Of a DNA stretch of 64,000 bases, positions 1-13,448 are shown piece by piece. The translations under genes were made by a program, and so were the position numbers. Each line of letters opens with the position of its first letter. Positions within the stretch are counted from its first letter, which is position 1. The notes under the pieces are model-generated. The model did not search any database. It was given only the letters and a program-made list of their open reading frames with translations, and was not told the DNA's origin. The stretch spans positions 66,974,075-67,038,074 of the forward strand of contig OY726567.1 of assembly GCA_963383645.1 (NCBI GenBank), in the 5' to 3' direction. Source of the stretch: Muscardinus avellanarius. Taxonomy: Eukaryota > Chordata > Mammalia > Rodentia > Gliridae.

Positions 1-147
1 AGACAGCTTCAGCTACTCAGTGAAGTTCTCTGCAACTTGGTAAGACCTTGTTTCAAAATAAAGAATAAAAAATAGGGCTGGTGATGTAGCTCAGAGGCAG
101 GATGCCCCTGGGTTCAATCCCCAGCAACACAAAAAAATAAAACCTTT
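1..147 (+). repeat. B1-dID SINE, type a, cut by window edge
   Basis: The end of the B1 half, the A-rich linker and a full dID right half with an A-rich tail are visible. The left end lies outside the window. Confidence 0.85.
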
Positions 148-668
148 GGTGGGGCTCCTACGTGGTGGCTCAGACTCCCCATAGGATGCACTCAGTGGTA
201 CCCCAGCGATATGCCCCTCCCCATTACTGGACCCGGGAAGCAGCACACACAACCGCCCGCCCCCACATTCACCTTCCTGCTCTGCTGTCACTGGGAGGCG
301 GTGGCCCACACACCAGGTAGACCACCTTGGCAGCCAGTGACCAGTGACTAGCTGGTCACAGAAGCCCAGGCCGGAGAGATGTCTGTCACTTCCAGGAGCC
401 TCCCGAGAAGCAAGAAGCTGAAGGTGCCCCCCCCACACACACACGGTTGTAAGCACGCCTTCCTTCCACCAGCCAGCCCTGCAATGGCTCCTCCAGTGGC
501 ACCTCTCCGGGCTGCCCTAATACCTGTGTGGCCACTCCTGGAGCCCAGCAGTTGGGTATGCACGGTGGGGGAATTGGAGGTAATGAGCTGCCTCCCCCTT
601 GCCACCAAGGTGTGTGCAGCTCCATCTAGCTTCTTGCCCTTCTTTCTCCCAAACTCAAGAACCACGCA
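148..668. other. intergenic DNA beyond the ZNF787 3' end
   Basis: Unique sequence with short C and CA runs near 427-444. Open frames occur on both strands, but they overlap each other, have no recognisable domain and lie past the gene's polyadenylation signal. I see no gene here. Confidence 0.5.
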
Positions 669-1358
669 GCACAGGGACAATTGAATAGTGTGGTTTATTG
701 CCCCCAAAACCCTTCTTCCATCACACTCAGGCCAAGGAACAGACCCAAAGCCATGTCCTCTGAAGGAGGTAGCACTATGCTGGGTGCAGGGAAATAGTTC
801 TGCCTCAGTCCTCTGCTACCCCAAATCCAGGAGGGGGAAGGAACGGCCTGGGCTATAAAATCGATAGGACCCACAGGGCAGAAAAAATAATGGGGGGGAG
901 GGGGTTAGGGTGGGTTGATTAAAAGAAAACTCTAAAAGGACAAAGGGCCTCTCTTCCCTCTCCCTCTCAGGAACCCTCTATATGCAAAGGGTTATCTTCC
1001 CCTCTGCTCCTTTCAACACCCCAAAGGGGAAGAGAAAGGGACAGTCTCGGGCCAGAGAGTCCCCTCTCCTCTCTACGGTTCTCTCACACACACACTATCT
1101 CTGGTTCCCAGCAGAGATCCCAGAAAGGGCAGGCAGGTCAGGCAGAAAGGCAGGGCTTGAAGGGGCGGGCAATCTTGAGACTTGAGCTTGCCCTAAGGGC
1201 CACAGGGCCCCTCCTGCTGACAGCGCCCGCCAGGTAGGAGAGGAGGGAGATGAGGATGCGGTCTTCGCATCCCTCAGTCCATTTCTCCCTGGGTCTCTCG
1301 GTCTCGCTCGTCCCACAAAGCCCGAGGGGCCCTGCCCACCCCCCGGGCGCCCCCGCCC
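669..1358 (-). other. ZNF787: ZNF787 3' untranslated region
   Basis: This stretch lies between the ZNF787 stop codon and the first good polyadenylation signal on the minus strand. It has no SINE insertion, unlike the flanking DNA, which fits a transcribed and mildly constrained exon. The exact cleavage site is inferred as 15-30 bases past the signal. Confidence 0.6.
694..699 (-). terminator. ZNF787: polyadenylation signal AATAAA for ZNF787
   Basis: The plus strand reads tttatt, which is AATAAA on the minus strand, about 660 bases past the stop codon. It is the first canonical hexamer met in that direction. Confidence 0.6.
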
Positions 1359-2522
<1,164 letters not shown>

Positions 2523-2545
2523 TTAGAACCACAGGTTTGAGGAAA

Positions 2546-2752
2546 GCCTCAGCAAGTAATGAGACTCTCATCAACCTAGTGAGACTGTTTTAAAATAAAA
2601 AAATAGGGCTCGGGTATAGCTTGGAGGTAGAATGCCCCTAGCTTTAATCCCCAGTACAAAAAAACAAAAAACAAAAAAACACCCAAAATATAAAAAGGGC
2701 CAGGGGTATAGCTTGGAGGTTAAATTCCCCAGTTCCAAAAAAAAAAAAAAAA
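2546..2752 (+). repeat. B1-dID SINE fragment followed by a lone dID half
   Basis: A 5'-truncated B1 end, an A-rich linker and a dID half run to about 2,683. A second dID-only copy follows at about 2,694-2,752 with a poly(A) tail. Confidence 0.75.
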
Positions 2753-4073
2753 TGGGTATCACAATTACAACCCACCACAAACTGTTTCCCCTCACTGGAA
2801 AGTGCTCCAATGCTATCTCTGGGGTAACATTGGCCAACATGTTAAGAGTCATGGCTCTCCAAGGGCCATGCTACACACTTAAGCAGCTACATGTCATTAT
2901 AAAATTAAAGTCTTTCGGGTGAGAAAGCCAGGCACTAGAAGTTGAATCATTGCCCATGGCTACACGACCAGAAAGCAGCCATGCAGTTTGGGCCCACCAG
3001 ACAGCCATGACAAGTTCTCCCGCTGCTGATGCCCCCCCATGCAGTCCACTCTAAAGATGTGCCCTGCAGGACAGGAGCCCAGGCCAGCAGCACCTGACCC
3101 ACCCCCATTCAGGACCCCCAAAGCAAATCTCAGGCCTGGGAGCTGCAATTTTATTTGAACATATGGCAGGCATAAAGAGCCCCAATTCCAATGCAGAGCT
3201 AAAGAGTCAACTGAATATAAAATGACAAAGCAAAGTCAGGCAGCTTCGCCACCCCGGGGAGTCCCTGCGCACCCTGTCTAGGACCCAAAGCTCTGACACG
3301 TGACATCAACTCCATGCAGCTCCTCACAGCTCTGCCACCAAGGGTACATCCTGAGTACTGGTCCAGTCTCTCTGATCTGGTCCCCAAAGAGGACCCCTGT
3401 CCATGTCCCTTGCCTTTCCTCAAAGTATTGTTTCAGAACAGGGGCTGCCTGGTCTTGCCAGCCAGATATGGTTCTGTACATGATGCCTACATCCTGGTCT
3501 CTGCCAGGCAGCAGAGGACTGGAGGCTCACTCAGGATAGGTGTGCTACAGCCAAGGTTCTGCACCTTCCCAGAAGCCACCAGCTATTGCCCATGCCCCTT
3601 CTTGTGATACCAACTACCACTGACAGGCAACACTTGGAGCAGGGTTGGCTTGGGTGCAGAGAGGGGCCTTCTGGGTTTCTTGTGTTACCTAGAAGCTGAA
3701 GTATGTCTAGACACCCTCACAGGCTAGTAGGTGCCCAGAGGTACTCTCATGTGGAAAAGACAAGTACACCCGACACACCCCATTCTCACAGTAAATTGGT
3801 TCTCTATCCTCCTCCCAAGTGTCTGCAGTCTCCTGCTTCATGGTATCCTTATTATCTCATGAATTCAGATATAGCTAATGGAATTCAACCTGCCATAACC
3901 CATTACATTCACTCAATCTAGAAGTGCCCATCTCTCTCCTCATGGCCCGGAGGGGCCTGAGCATTCCACCTGTTTCCATGTTTCCTGCCCCAGACCCGCA
4001 ATCAACAGTCTCACCAGGAATCCCTGGCTTCTTTTGTTAGGAAATGCTATTTCAAAAGCAAAATCCACTCTAT
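2753..4073. other. intronic unique sequence
   Basis: No recognisable repeat or exon. Open frames here are short, overlap on both strands and show no domain. Confidence 0.5.
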
Positions 4074-4186
4074 TTTTATTTTGAAAAAGGGTCTAGCTAA
4101 GTTGCCAAGGTTGACCTTAAGCCTGTGATCCTGATCCTCCTGTCTCAGGCTCCCAAGTATTGGGATTACAGGCATGCACCTGGGTT
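4074..4186 (-). repeat. B1-like SINE half
   Basis: The minus-strand B1 body (gggtctagctaag through gggattacaggcatgcacc) is followed by a T run. Confidence 0.7.
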
Positions 4187-4269
4187 TTTTTTTTTTTTTT
4201 TTTTTAATTTCTCACATGTTCACATTGATACCTCCCCTTCAAATTTGGAATTCTAGTTTTGTTTTTGAT

Positions 4270-4467
4270 TTTTTTTTTTGGTGATACTGGTGATGTAACC
4301 CAGAGGCTTTCTACCTCTGGGCCTATTTTGTATTTTATTTGGAAACAGGGTCTCACTAAGTTGCTGAAAGCCTCACTAAGCAGCTGAGACTGACTTTGAA
4401 TCTGCGCGATCCTCCTGTCTCAGCCTCCCAAGCGCTGGGATTACAAGTGTGCGCCACCACACCCGGC
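4270..4467 (-). repeat. B1-dID SINE, type b1
   Basis: Full-length minus copy: poly(T), dID half (gatactggtgatgtaaccc), linker, then B1 ending caccacacccggc. Confidence 0.85.
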
Positions 4468-5049
4468 AGGACTCTAGATTTCTATCTGACTACCTCTGTA
4501 CAACATTGCATCTTCCTTCTACCCCATTAAGGTCCTGGCTCTCAATGACGGTAATGATACATGTCCACCCGCAGTCACAGGCTTCAGGACAATCACACAC
4601 TCCGGCCAACTGTGGCTCCCAAAACACACGTCGGGGGGCCACTTTGCCTTCACAGCTGAGCTGTACACTTCTGCTGCAGGTGTGAATATTGATGGTCTCA
4701 TCCCTGCATGTCCTTGGAGCCCGCCCTGCTCACCACCTGCCATGCCCATTGTTCTGTGGTCACCTCAGATTCCAAGAACATAAAGGGCTCATGGGAATAG
4801 GATTTGCTGGATTTCTGCTCATCTGTACCCTTTAAACTTGAAAGTCAGTGTTGCTGAGTATGAAATCCTTGGCTCACCTTCTCACTCTGAGTAACATCAG
4901 CATTATGCTGTTTTCCTCTGGCCCAAAGCAGTGCTGACAGGAAGTTTGACAAGTGCATTTGCTTTTGTCCTTTAAGTCATTTGCTTTTTGCCAAGATGCC
5001 CAAATCTGTTTCTTTCTTCATAGTTCAGTGGTTTTAATAAGAGTATGTA
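4468..5049. other. intronic unique sequence
   Basis: Not recognised. The AT-richer part (about 4,780-5,040) could be a decayed L1 fragment, but the resemblance is too weak to call. Confidence 0.3.
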
Positions 5050-5365
5050 GGCCAGGTGTGGTGGCATACGTTTGTAATCCCAGCATTTAGGAGGCTGAGA
5101 CAGGAGGACTGCGGTTCGCAGACAACAAACTGAGGCTGAGGCTGGCCATAAACTTGCAATCCTGAGCCGGGCGTGGAGGCGCACACTTGTATCCCCGCGC
5201 TTGGGAGGGAGGCAGAGACAGGAGGATCGGTCGTGCTGGCTCGGAGCCAGCCGCTCTGGCTTAAGAGACCCTGTTTCCAAATATAAAATAGGTCTGAGAG
5301 TGTAGCCTGGAGGTAGAAGGGCTTCCAGGAACCCCAGTACCACCCCCCAAAAAAAAAACAAAAAA
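5050..5365 (+). repeat. two B1-dID SINEs, the second type b2
   Basis: A partial B1 (5,050 to about 5,160) runs into a full copy starting gagccgggcgtgg at about 5,165. Its right half carries the b2 ending ccaggaaccccagtacc. Confidence 0.8.
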
Positions 5366-5456
5366 CAAAAAACCTTGCAATCCCAAGTACTGGGATCACA
5401 AGATCACAAGTGGTGATTCACTCTTTCAACACGTAATTTTTAAATTCCAATGATGG

Positions 5457-5660
5457 CCGGGCATGGTGGCGCATGCTTATAATCCCCTCACTTGGGAGGC
5501 GGAAACAGGAGGATCACGCAGGTTCGAAGCCAACCACGCTGTGCTGGCTTAAGAGACCCTGTTTCCAAATAAAAATATAAAATAGGTCTGGGAGTGTAGC
5601 CCGGAGGTAGAAGGGTTTCCAGGAACCCCAGTACCACCAAAAAATAAATAAATAAATAAG
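5457..5660 (+). repeat. B1-dID SINE, type b2
   Basis: Full-length, from ggccgggcatggtgg to a tail of AAAT units. Confidence 0.88.
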
Positions 5661-5772
5661 ATAAATAAATTCCAATGTTTCCTATGATTTTACTACCTCT
5701 ACTCCTTTCCTTTGGATTCTTCTCAGGGGCTCTGCATAATCACTAGTCTTCATTTAGAAGTGATTTGTGTCA

Positions 5773-6047
5773 GCCAGGTGTAGTGATAGATGCCTGGAAT
5801 CCCATAACTTGGGAGGCTGAGACAGGAAGATCGTAAGCTTGAGGCCAGCTTGGCAACTTGGTGAGACCTGTTTCAAAATAAATACAAGCCAGGCATGGTG
5901 GTAGGAACCTAAGACAGGAGGATGGTAGGTTCACAGCCAGCCTCAGCTACTTAGTGAGAACCTGTTTCAAAATAAATTAAAAAATAGGGCTGGGCTGTAG
6001 CTCAGAGATAGAAAGCCCCTGGGTTCAATCCCCAGTACCACAAAAGA
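5773..6047 (+). repeat. B1 half plus B1-dID SINE, type a
   Basis: A B1 half (5,773-5,880) is followed by a second copy with an internal deletion in its B1 half and a standard dID end. Confidence 0.8.
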
Positions 6048-7921
6048 AAGGGAGGGAGGCAGGGGAGGATGGATGGACTTGTGCTCTCATTCCTACATCT
6101 TTGCTGAGTGTGCCCGTTGCTTCTGAGTTCTGGGATTATGTGGTTCTTCCATCTCTCTAGACACAGCCTAAACAAAGCTGACCTCTGAGGGATGTACTTC
6201 TGGCCGCCTGTCTATAGAGATACTGCTCTGGTTTTGTTGTTTGGTGTATTTTAGTAGGATCTTTTGTGGACTGACTTTGATATTTTTCTGTTGCTCACTT
6301 TATGGGTACGTTTTCTCACCTTCTGGAGCAGCAAGGTATACCATCTGTTTTTACATGGAGCTCCCACAATGGCCACTTCACATTCCAGGCTCCATCTGCC
6401 ACCCATGCTCCTTCAGACCTTCCCTTCCTCCCTGTTGGCAAGGACAAGAGCCTCCCAGGCTTCCCCCCTGGGATCCCTGTTGGCTCAAGAGCCCCAGGGC
6501 CCAGGCTGCTCCAGTCCTTCAGATCGCTCTCCCCCAAAATACCTCCTGCTTCAGCTACCTATCCCAAAGAGCCCCCGCAACTTCCCAGTGAACACCTGAA
6601 TGTGACGTCCTCTGCTCCCAGCCACCCCAGCCTGCACGGGCCTGCCAGGTTTATTCCCATCCTCTGTGTACTGGTGCTCAAGCATTCCTTAGGATTTGTG
6701 TACTGTCAGTGTGGCCCAGGGACTTGGGTCTGGCTAGCTGGTTGCTGTGTTCCTATGTGGGAATCTGGGAAGAGACAAGGGTCTCTTCGCAGCTGCAGCT
6801 ATGAAACAAACTCTCCCAGGTGACTCCAAGGCATTGAATGGTGAGCACTGTCCCCCCACAGGAGGGGGGCAGAGCCTCGCTCCCCAGCAGGAGGGTTCTA
6901 AAAATCCAGCTAAAAATCCTTCTTGCTGGGAAAGCTCCCTCCTCAGAACCAGACTATCTTCTTGAGAATAGCCTGTAGCTAAGGCCCAACACAGCCTGGA
7001 TGGCTCTGCCCATTCCACACTGGGCATACCAAGCAAGGGCCATCAGGAGGCCAGCACCTAAAAGACAGGCTGGGAAGCTGCTCCAGCACTGAGCAATAGG
7101 GCTCATCTCTGTACCACACTCTGCACCAAAGGCTCGGCCTCCCCCAGCACCTTCTGTAAAATACGGTTGAGCAGCAGGTAGCCCTACCTCAAAGGGCTCT
7201 GTGAGAATTCAATGAGATGACATGGCACACAGGAGTGTTAGCTTAACAGGAAGTGCCAGTCTCAGTAATAGTATTAGTGTGGAGGATCCAAGCACACTTC
7301 CCAGAAATATTTAAAAACATAAAACTCTTAAGGCTGCACAAATGCCCTGGGTAAACCAATCTAATCAGAAAGAAAACCGACTTCTCGACTCTGTTAAATG
7401 TCCCTGCTCTCTCAGGACCCACGTGGAAAGTGTGGAGCTAAAACACCAGTGCTGGTCACACACCTGTGAACAGTAGCCAGCATTTACAGAACAGGACGAA
7501 GGGCAGGAGAAGCAGCAAAAGCAACATCAGCATGCACTTCCAGCAGCCAGGGTTTGTCCCATGCAGACACACACACATGGCTGTGGCCATGAGTGCAAAC
7601 GCAGGTCACTGTGGCGCCACCTCAGGCCTGGGCAACAGTCTGAGGACATGGAAGGTGGTGCGGTGCTATCCATTAGCAGAGAGGAAGACACGTTGCAGGG
7701 TGAGGTCCCGCTCCGTAGGTCAGTGTGTGCAGGGACCTTCTTGCCACTGAGGACCTTCTTGCTCTTCTCATGGCCTTACAATTACTGGGATGTCATCATC
7801 AGTGGAGGGAAGGGGCGGGCAAAGGGTCTCAGCAAATGAGCCTGGGCTCAATTTAGCCCACAGATGAGTTTTGGTAAACCCAAATAATGCTTTATTAAAC
7901 AAACAAAACACATTGCCAACA
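6048..7921. other. intronic unique sequence with a MIR relic
   Basis: A 173-codon open frame at 6,302-6,823 has overlapping open frames on both strands and no domain, so I do not call it. About 7,150-7,290 resembles a MIR element (tacctcaaagggctctgtgag then aattcaatgagatgac). The rest is anonymous. Confidence 0.4.
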
Positions 7922-8124
7922 TTTTTTTTTTCTTTTTGCGGTACTAGAGGTGGAACCCAGAAGCATTCTACCTCCGAGCTACACCCCCAGCCCTATTTTT
8001 TATTCTTTATTTTGAAACAAAGTCTCACTGAGTTGCAAAGGGCCTCACTAAGTAGCTGTCCACGATCCTCCTGTCTCAGCCTCACAAATCCTGGGATTAC
8101 AAGCATCCACCACCACGCCCAGCT
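7922..8124 (-). repeat. B1-dID SINE, type a
   Basis: Full-length minus copy from the poly(T) tail through ccaccacgcccagc. Confidence 0.88.
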
Positions 8125-8618
8125 CATTGCTAACATTTAAAAGTGAAAATTTTCCCAATAAAACCCACCCAAGTTTCCCTGAAATATCAACATGTGCCTT
8201 CAGGTTCTCCATGTCACCATCCATACTAGCCATTCACTCACCCAGCCCCTGCCTTTGGGCTGTCTGCCAGGAGGAGTCAGGAGCCACCTGGAACCAGAGT
8301 GGACTGTGCAGGATGGGGAGCAGAGGAAAGGAGGGAGTGCCCTCACCAATAGACAGGGTGCTGCCGCAGGCTAGAGACACAGGAGAGCACAGCAGACAGG
8401 TGTTCCAGATGGCTCCAGGGTAGGCCCACTGTAAGGACACCAGGAGACCCGACATGGCCCATCCCTCTAAACCGGGAAACACAGAGCTCCAGGAGGGAAA
8501 GGAAGGGTAGGAGGCCAGGTATCTCAAAGCCACAGGAAGGGACATGGAGGAAAAGAGCTTCACCCTCCCTTGGGAGGGTGGCAGGGTTGGCTGACAGGAA
8601 CCACTGAGGCCACCTCAC

Positions 8619-8697
8619 CTGGGTTCTCATGACTGGCCATCTGTTGGTCCTCAGAGTCCAGCGGCCCCGGAGACCAGGCCTCCTCCCGCAGCTCCAT
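8619..8697 (-). CDS. ZNF787: ZNF787 first coding exon (residues 1-26)
   Basis: The minus strand reads 26 codons starting MELREEAW and ending ASHENP, plus one base that pairs with the next exon. This matches the N-terminus of ZNF787 as I know it. The ATG is at 8,697-8,695. The exon starts at 8,707 after a polypyrimidine tract ending in CAG, leaving ten bases of 5' UTR. The donor is CCAG|GTGAGG at 8,618. The segment is acidic and has no recognised domain. No upstream in-frame ATG exists within the exon. Spliced to the 1,359-2,434 exon it gives 384 residues, close to the human length, so I consider the coding region complete. Confidence 0.93.
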
Positions 8698-8710
8698 GTC
8701 TGGGTCCCTG

Positions 8711-10587
8711 TTGGAAGAGGACAAGACAGAAAGATAGTTTATAGGACATCAGATGGGACTGAGGGTCCCCAAGATCAGGTACTGCATGAGCCCCAAATAC
8801 ATGGATAGCCTGGCAGACAGAAGCCCACAGAATATGTACCTGAGAGGCTATGGAGGGACAGCCTGGGGCATCCATGCAGGGAGAGGTTCAGCCCAAGGAG
8901 CCACAGGCTGCGGCCCCCACTCGGCCTCCTGCCTCAGCTGCACTTACAGCCAGAACCCCAGGCAAGCGGTGGCGCCTAGGTGTCCTCATGGGCAAGATGG
9001 AGGATAACTGTGCATGGGATTTAAATAAGATTATGCATGTAGGGCACTCCTGCCAGAGGAGGGTCCTGAACCTTGACAGAGGTCCTTAAGCCTGCAACAG
9101 GAAACCATTGGGCAGCAACTGAGGCAAGGGCTCCTGGTGCCAGGCCGCCCTGCAGCCCTTCCACATACCACCCGGCATCCCCGGCCAGGTGCAAGGGTGA
9201 TAGGCTGAGTTATGCGCACGAGTCCCCAGGACAGCCCAGCAAGGCCCTGGGAAAAGAGAGGCCAGGCCTTCGACAGGCATTGCGTCTCAGACGATGACCA
9301 AATGACCCTGGTATCCAGAGGTAGAGGGAACTTGGGCCACTGCATGGGATCAAGGAATGGCAGAGCCACCAGGCTTCCAGATGCTGGGATTCCATAATGA
9401 GGTAAGTTCTGGTACAGTGGGGAGTTCGCAACTCTGTACAACTTCTACAGCCAAAAAAGAACAGTAAATTTCCAAAATGACAAACTCCCACCTCTATGAA
9501 GCACTGTGGAATGGCTCCCTGAATGCCCCCAGCACCTGCAGATGGCAGGGCTGTCACAGCCAGGCCCCACCCTCAGGAACAGCCTGGCCATGTGGCCAGT
9601 TGTATCCCTATCCCCCCACCCCTGCCCCTCGACAGCTGCACTGACCCAACACCTACAGAGTCCCCTGGACCTCTCCACAGCAAAAACAAAGGCCAGTACA
9701 GCTGGAAACGAAACTTGATGAGTCCGCGCCCTCAGTCCCTCCCCAGCCCTCACATACGCAGGGCTCAGGAGTGCAGATAAGCAGGCATCCCCACAACAGG
9801 CCCAAGCCAGCCTGAAGTGCTGGGGTCAGACCCAGACGGCTCAGGGAATTGCACAGCAAGGCAATGCGCTCAGGAGCAGCTACTTGTGACCCTGATGAAG
9901 TGACTACCCTCCAGAAGCTAACCAGAGAGGACACCTACATCTCAGGAGATGCTTTTTGCAAGGGGAGAGGGAGCAAATATGGCAAGGCTTGAAATGGAAA
10001 AAAATGGGAAGGCCCCAACAGCCCCAAAACAGGGGGTCAGAAATTCACACAGTCCCTCTCCAGAGAGGGACGGCAGCCCCAGGACAGTGTGGCACCTACA
10101 GGGCTACTTCTCACACCAACTAACTTCCTTCTGTCCTCACTTTCCCTAACCTCAATAATAATGTCAATTCCTTCTGTATTAAGAGAAAAGGACTGATCTT
10201 TCTGACAGCCTTTAGGTAGGTCTGTGTATGAAAACAGGCAAGTGGCTGGGGACGAGGGCAAAGCAGACAAGGGCCAGCCAAGCCTCTACCAGAACATACT
10301 TCTGTGGAGGCTTGATTTCCACTCAAAAGGCAGTAGAAACAGTAACCACTCCCTCTTCTTCCTGAAAGCAGGGTATCAAAACTACTACATGAACTATGCC
10401 CTCCCTGTACAGGGATCAGGGACAGAGCTAAGGCCAAGGGACTTCTACAGAAACATCCTCTTGGCCTCCCCAACTTCAGTCCCTTCTCCTATCACTGCTC
10501 TGTTCAACAAAGCCCGTGTAGGCCCAGCTGTTTCTAGGGGCTCCATCTCCTCTGATGTCTCCACATAATTGTAAAAATAAGATATGT
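8711..10587. other. intronic unique sequence, SINE-free
   Basis: About 1.9 kb without SINEs, directly upstream of the first coding exon. Several open frames of 60-136 codons overlap on both strands without domains. I recognise nothing specific. Confidence 0.4.
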
Positions 10588-10776
10588 GAGCCAGGCATGG
10601 TGGCACGCGCTTGTAATCCCCATGTTTGGGAGGCTGAGGATCCCACAGGTTCAAAGCCAGCCTCAGCTACTTAGTGAGACTCTCAGCAACTTAGTGAGAC
10701 CCTGTTTCCAAATAAAGTATAAAACAGATCTGGGAGTATAGCCTGGAGGTAGAGAGCCCCTGGGTTCCACTCCCAG

Positions 10777-10782
<6 letters not shown>
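10588..10782 (+). repeat. B1-dID SINE, type b1
   Basis: Full copy ending ggttccactcccagt, running straight into a CT/CA microsatellite. Confidence 0.85.

Positions 10783-10831
<49 letters not shown>
10783..10831. repeat. (CA)n microsatellite on a SINE tail
   Basis: About 22 CA units after a short CT run, at the 3' end of the SINE ending at 10,782. Confidence 0.95.
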
Positions 10832-10833
<2 letters not shown>

Positions 10834-10978
10834 ACAATATGTGTATTTTCTATTAATCTTACATTGACTTGCTTCTCAGAACAAGCCAGAGACAAGGGAA
10901 AGAAAGTTCTGCCTCCTCTACTAGAACACAAAGCTGCAGCCTCAGATGATACGCCATGAATATCAACACACCAGAGCA

Positions 10979-11658
10979 GCCAGGTGTGGTGGCACACACC
11001 TCTAATTCAAACCTATAACTCACTCCAGAGCCTAAAGCAGGATCACAGGTTGGAGGCAAGCCTGGGCAATTTAGTGAGATCCTGCCTCAAAAGAAAAAAG
11101 GGTGGGGGCCAGGAGTGGTGGTACACGCCTGGAATCCCAGTACTTGGGAGGCTAAGATAGGAAGATCACAGGCTCACAGAGAGATTCAGCAACTTAGCGA
11201 GACCCTCTTTCAAAATAAAAAATAGGAGCCAGGCGTGGTGGGACACGCTCTTAAACCCAGCATTTAGGAGGCTGTGACAGGAGGATCGCAGTTCACGGAC
11301 AGCCTCAGCTACTTAGTAAGGCCCTTTGCAACTCACTGAGACCCTCATTATAAAATAAAGAATAAAAAATAGGGCTGGGGCCAGGCGTGGTGCTGCACGC
11401 TTATAATCCCAGCATTTGGGAGGCTAAGACCAGAGGATCGCAGTTCGCAGACAGCCTCAGCCACTTAGTGAGGCCCTCTGCAACTTAGTGAGACTTATTG
11501 TTTCAAAATAAAGAATAAAAAATAGGGCAGAGGATGTAGCTCGGAGGTCAAATGCCCCTGGGTTCCATCCCCAAACCCGCAAAAAAAAAAGGGGGGGGGG
11601 GGCTGGAGGTGCAACTTGGAGGTAGAATGCTTCTGTGTTCCATCCCTAGTACTGCAAA
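10979..11658 (+). repeat. cluster of nested B1-dID SINEs
   Basis: Four plus-strand elements lie head to tail: a diverged B1 (10,979-11,099), a B1 (11,108-11,227), a B1 with linker (11,228-11,379), and a complete type c element (11,380-11,591). A dID half follows at 11,600-11,658. The type c copy appears to have landed in the dID start of the previous element, whose remainder resumes after it. Confidence 0.8.
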
Positions 11659-11689
11659 AGAAAGAAAAGAAGAGAAAAGAAAGGTAAAG

Positions 11690-11947
11690 TCAAGTCACCA
11701 AAGGAGAACCTGGGGGAATTTCAAATGGTGTTACCACTTTGGAAAACAGTCTTGTGATTCTTCAAATGATAAACAGTTACCATATGACCCTAAAATCCCA
11801 TTGCTAGACATATACCCAAAGAAAATGTCTCCACAAAAAGCCATATATGAATGTCCATGGCAGCATGATCTATAACAGGCAAAAAGTTAATTTAACCCAA
11901 ATGCTAAGGGAAAGAGCAAACGCAAAGGGCCAATAACATAGGATTCC
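11690..11947 (+). mobile_element. old L1 3'-end fragment
   Basis: The text resembles the conserved end of old mammalian L1s (ccactttggaaaacagtc, then ttaccatatgaccc, then a stretch about observing a few tens of bases later acatatacccaaagaaaatg). It is interrupted by a SINE and seems to continue at about 12,190. Confidence 0.7.
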
Positions 11948-12074
11948 TGCTGGGTGTGGTGGCACATGTTTATGATCCCAATATTTAGGATGCTGAGACA
12001 GGAGGATCCCAGGTTCCCAGCCAGTCTCAGATACTTAGTGAAGCTCTTCACAACTCAGAGAAACTGTTTCAAAA

Positions 12075-12122
<48 letters not shown>

Positions 12123-12187
12123 ACAGCTAGGGGTGTACTTTGGAGGTAGAATACCTCTGGGTTCAATTTCTAGTACCAGAAAAATAT
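11948..12187 (+). repeat. B1-dID SINE with a GT expansion in its linker
   Basis: The B1 half ends tttcaaaata. The normal A-rich linker is replaced by about 22 GT units (12,077-12,122), and the dID half follows (ggtagaatacctctgggtt). Confidence 0.85.
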
Positions 12188-12189
12188 AA

Positions 12190-12490
12190 AATGATTCTGT
12201 GTGTATAGACCATCTACATCAGGGAAGTTCAGGCCCATATGGTGAATGACTTCATGCACATGGTCTGTCTAGGCTACCAAAGCCCATAAACAGGAGGCTA
12301 ATCAGTGGTCACTGCAAGTTAGGTGGAAATTGGAGCAACTACTTAATGGGTATAGGTTTCCTGGATGTTCTGGAACTAAACAGTGATAATGGTTACACAA
12401 CTGTGAATATATATACATATACATCTATATGTATATACACATTCAACTCTGTGAAAAAATATATGTATGTGATACACACACACACACATT
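12190..12490 (+). mobile_element. L1 3' UTR fragment, continuing the one at 11,690
   Basis: Phrases such as ggaactaaacagtgataatgg, then ttacacaactgtgaat, match the 3' UTR style of old L1s. A further piece (about 12,872-12,960) lies beyond another SINE group. Confidence 0.6.
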
Positions 12491-12871
12491 TGGTACTGGG
12501 GATTGAACCCAAGTGCATTCTACCTTTGAGCTATCCCCCAAGCCCTTTTCGTATTTAACTACTAGAGAGTGAACCCAGGGGCATTCTACCTCCAGGCTCC
12601 CCACACAGCCTTTTTTGTTTTTGTTCTTAAACAGGTCTTCCTAGGTTGCTGAGAGTCTTGCTTGCTACATTGCAGAGGCTGTCCTGAAACGGCAATACTC
12701 CTGTCTCCCAGGTACTGGGATTACAGACATTCACCACCATGTCCAGCTTTATTTTTTATTTTGAAACAGGGTCTAAGTCGTTGAGTCCCACTAAATTGCT
12801 TCCAGCCTGTGATTCTCCCATCTCGGTCTCCCAAGTACTGAGATTACATGTATGTGCTACCACCCCTGACT
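12491..12871 (-). repeat. three minus-strand SINE pieces
   Basis: A dID half (12,491-12,549), a diverged full dimer (12,558-12,747) and a B1 half (12,750-12,871). Confidence 0.75.
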
Positions 12872-13448
12872 CTATGAATATATTTTAAACCACCAAATTG
12901 TGGGCTGCAAAAAAAGCAAATTTCCAATACGTGAATACCTCTGATAAGAAAGTAAGCTTTTAAATATACAGGCCCTGCAGATTACAACACCGTAAACATT
13001 CAAAATGCATGAGACAAAAACAAACGGCAAGAGCCAGAGCTGTTGAGTGGTGCTGCCAGGAGCTGCCAGAGGTCAGGTGGGTGGGAAGGGAGCAGTGGCC
13101 TTCTACCTCCTCGGCTATGTGAAACTTGTCTGCCAAGTGTGATAACATTTCCACTGTAACAATAAGCCCAAAGCTCAAGAAGCTGGGGACTTCCCAGCTC
13201 AGAGCCTCCCTGGCTTCCACCTCAGGCCCCTCTTCCTAGAGGGAAAAGCAGAGCCAGGAAGGGGCCAAGGAGAGAAGGGCTCCTGCAGGTAGTTAGAACC
13301 AAGAAGAAAGCCAACAGGTCAGAGAGGGGGCTGACCCTGATCGGGATGGCTGGAGGAGTTTCTCCACGGGATAGACTAGAGGTTGGCAAAACTCCTCCCA
13401 CTTAAGAACAGATTTACCTGCAAATAATCATTTTATTTATTTTATTTT
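12872..13448. other. L1 tail, then intronic unique sequence
   Basis: The first 90 bases look like the end of the interrupted L1. The rest is unrecognised and has no convincing exon. Confidence 0.4.

Noticed and set aside
6302..6823. 173-codon plus-strand frame
   Set aside because: Intronic, overlapped by other open frames on both strands, with no domain or splice context.
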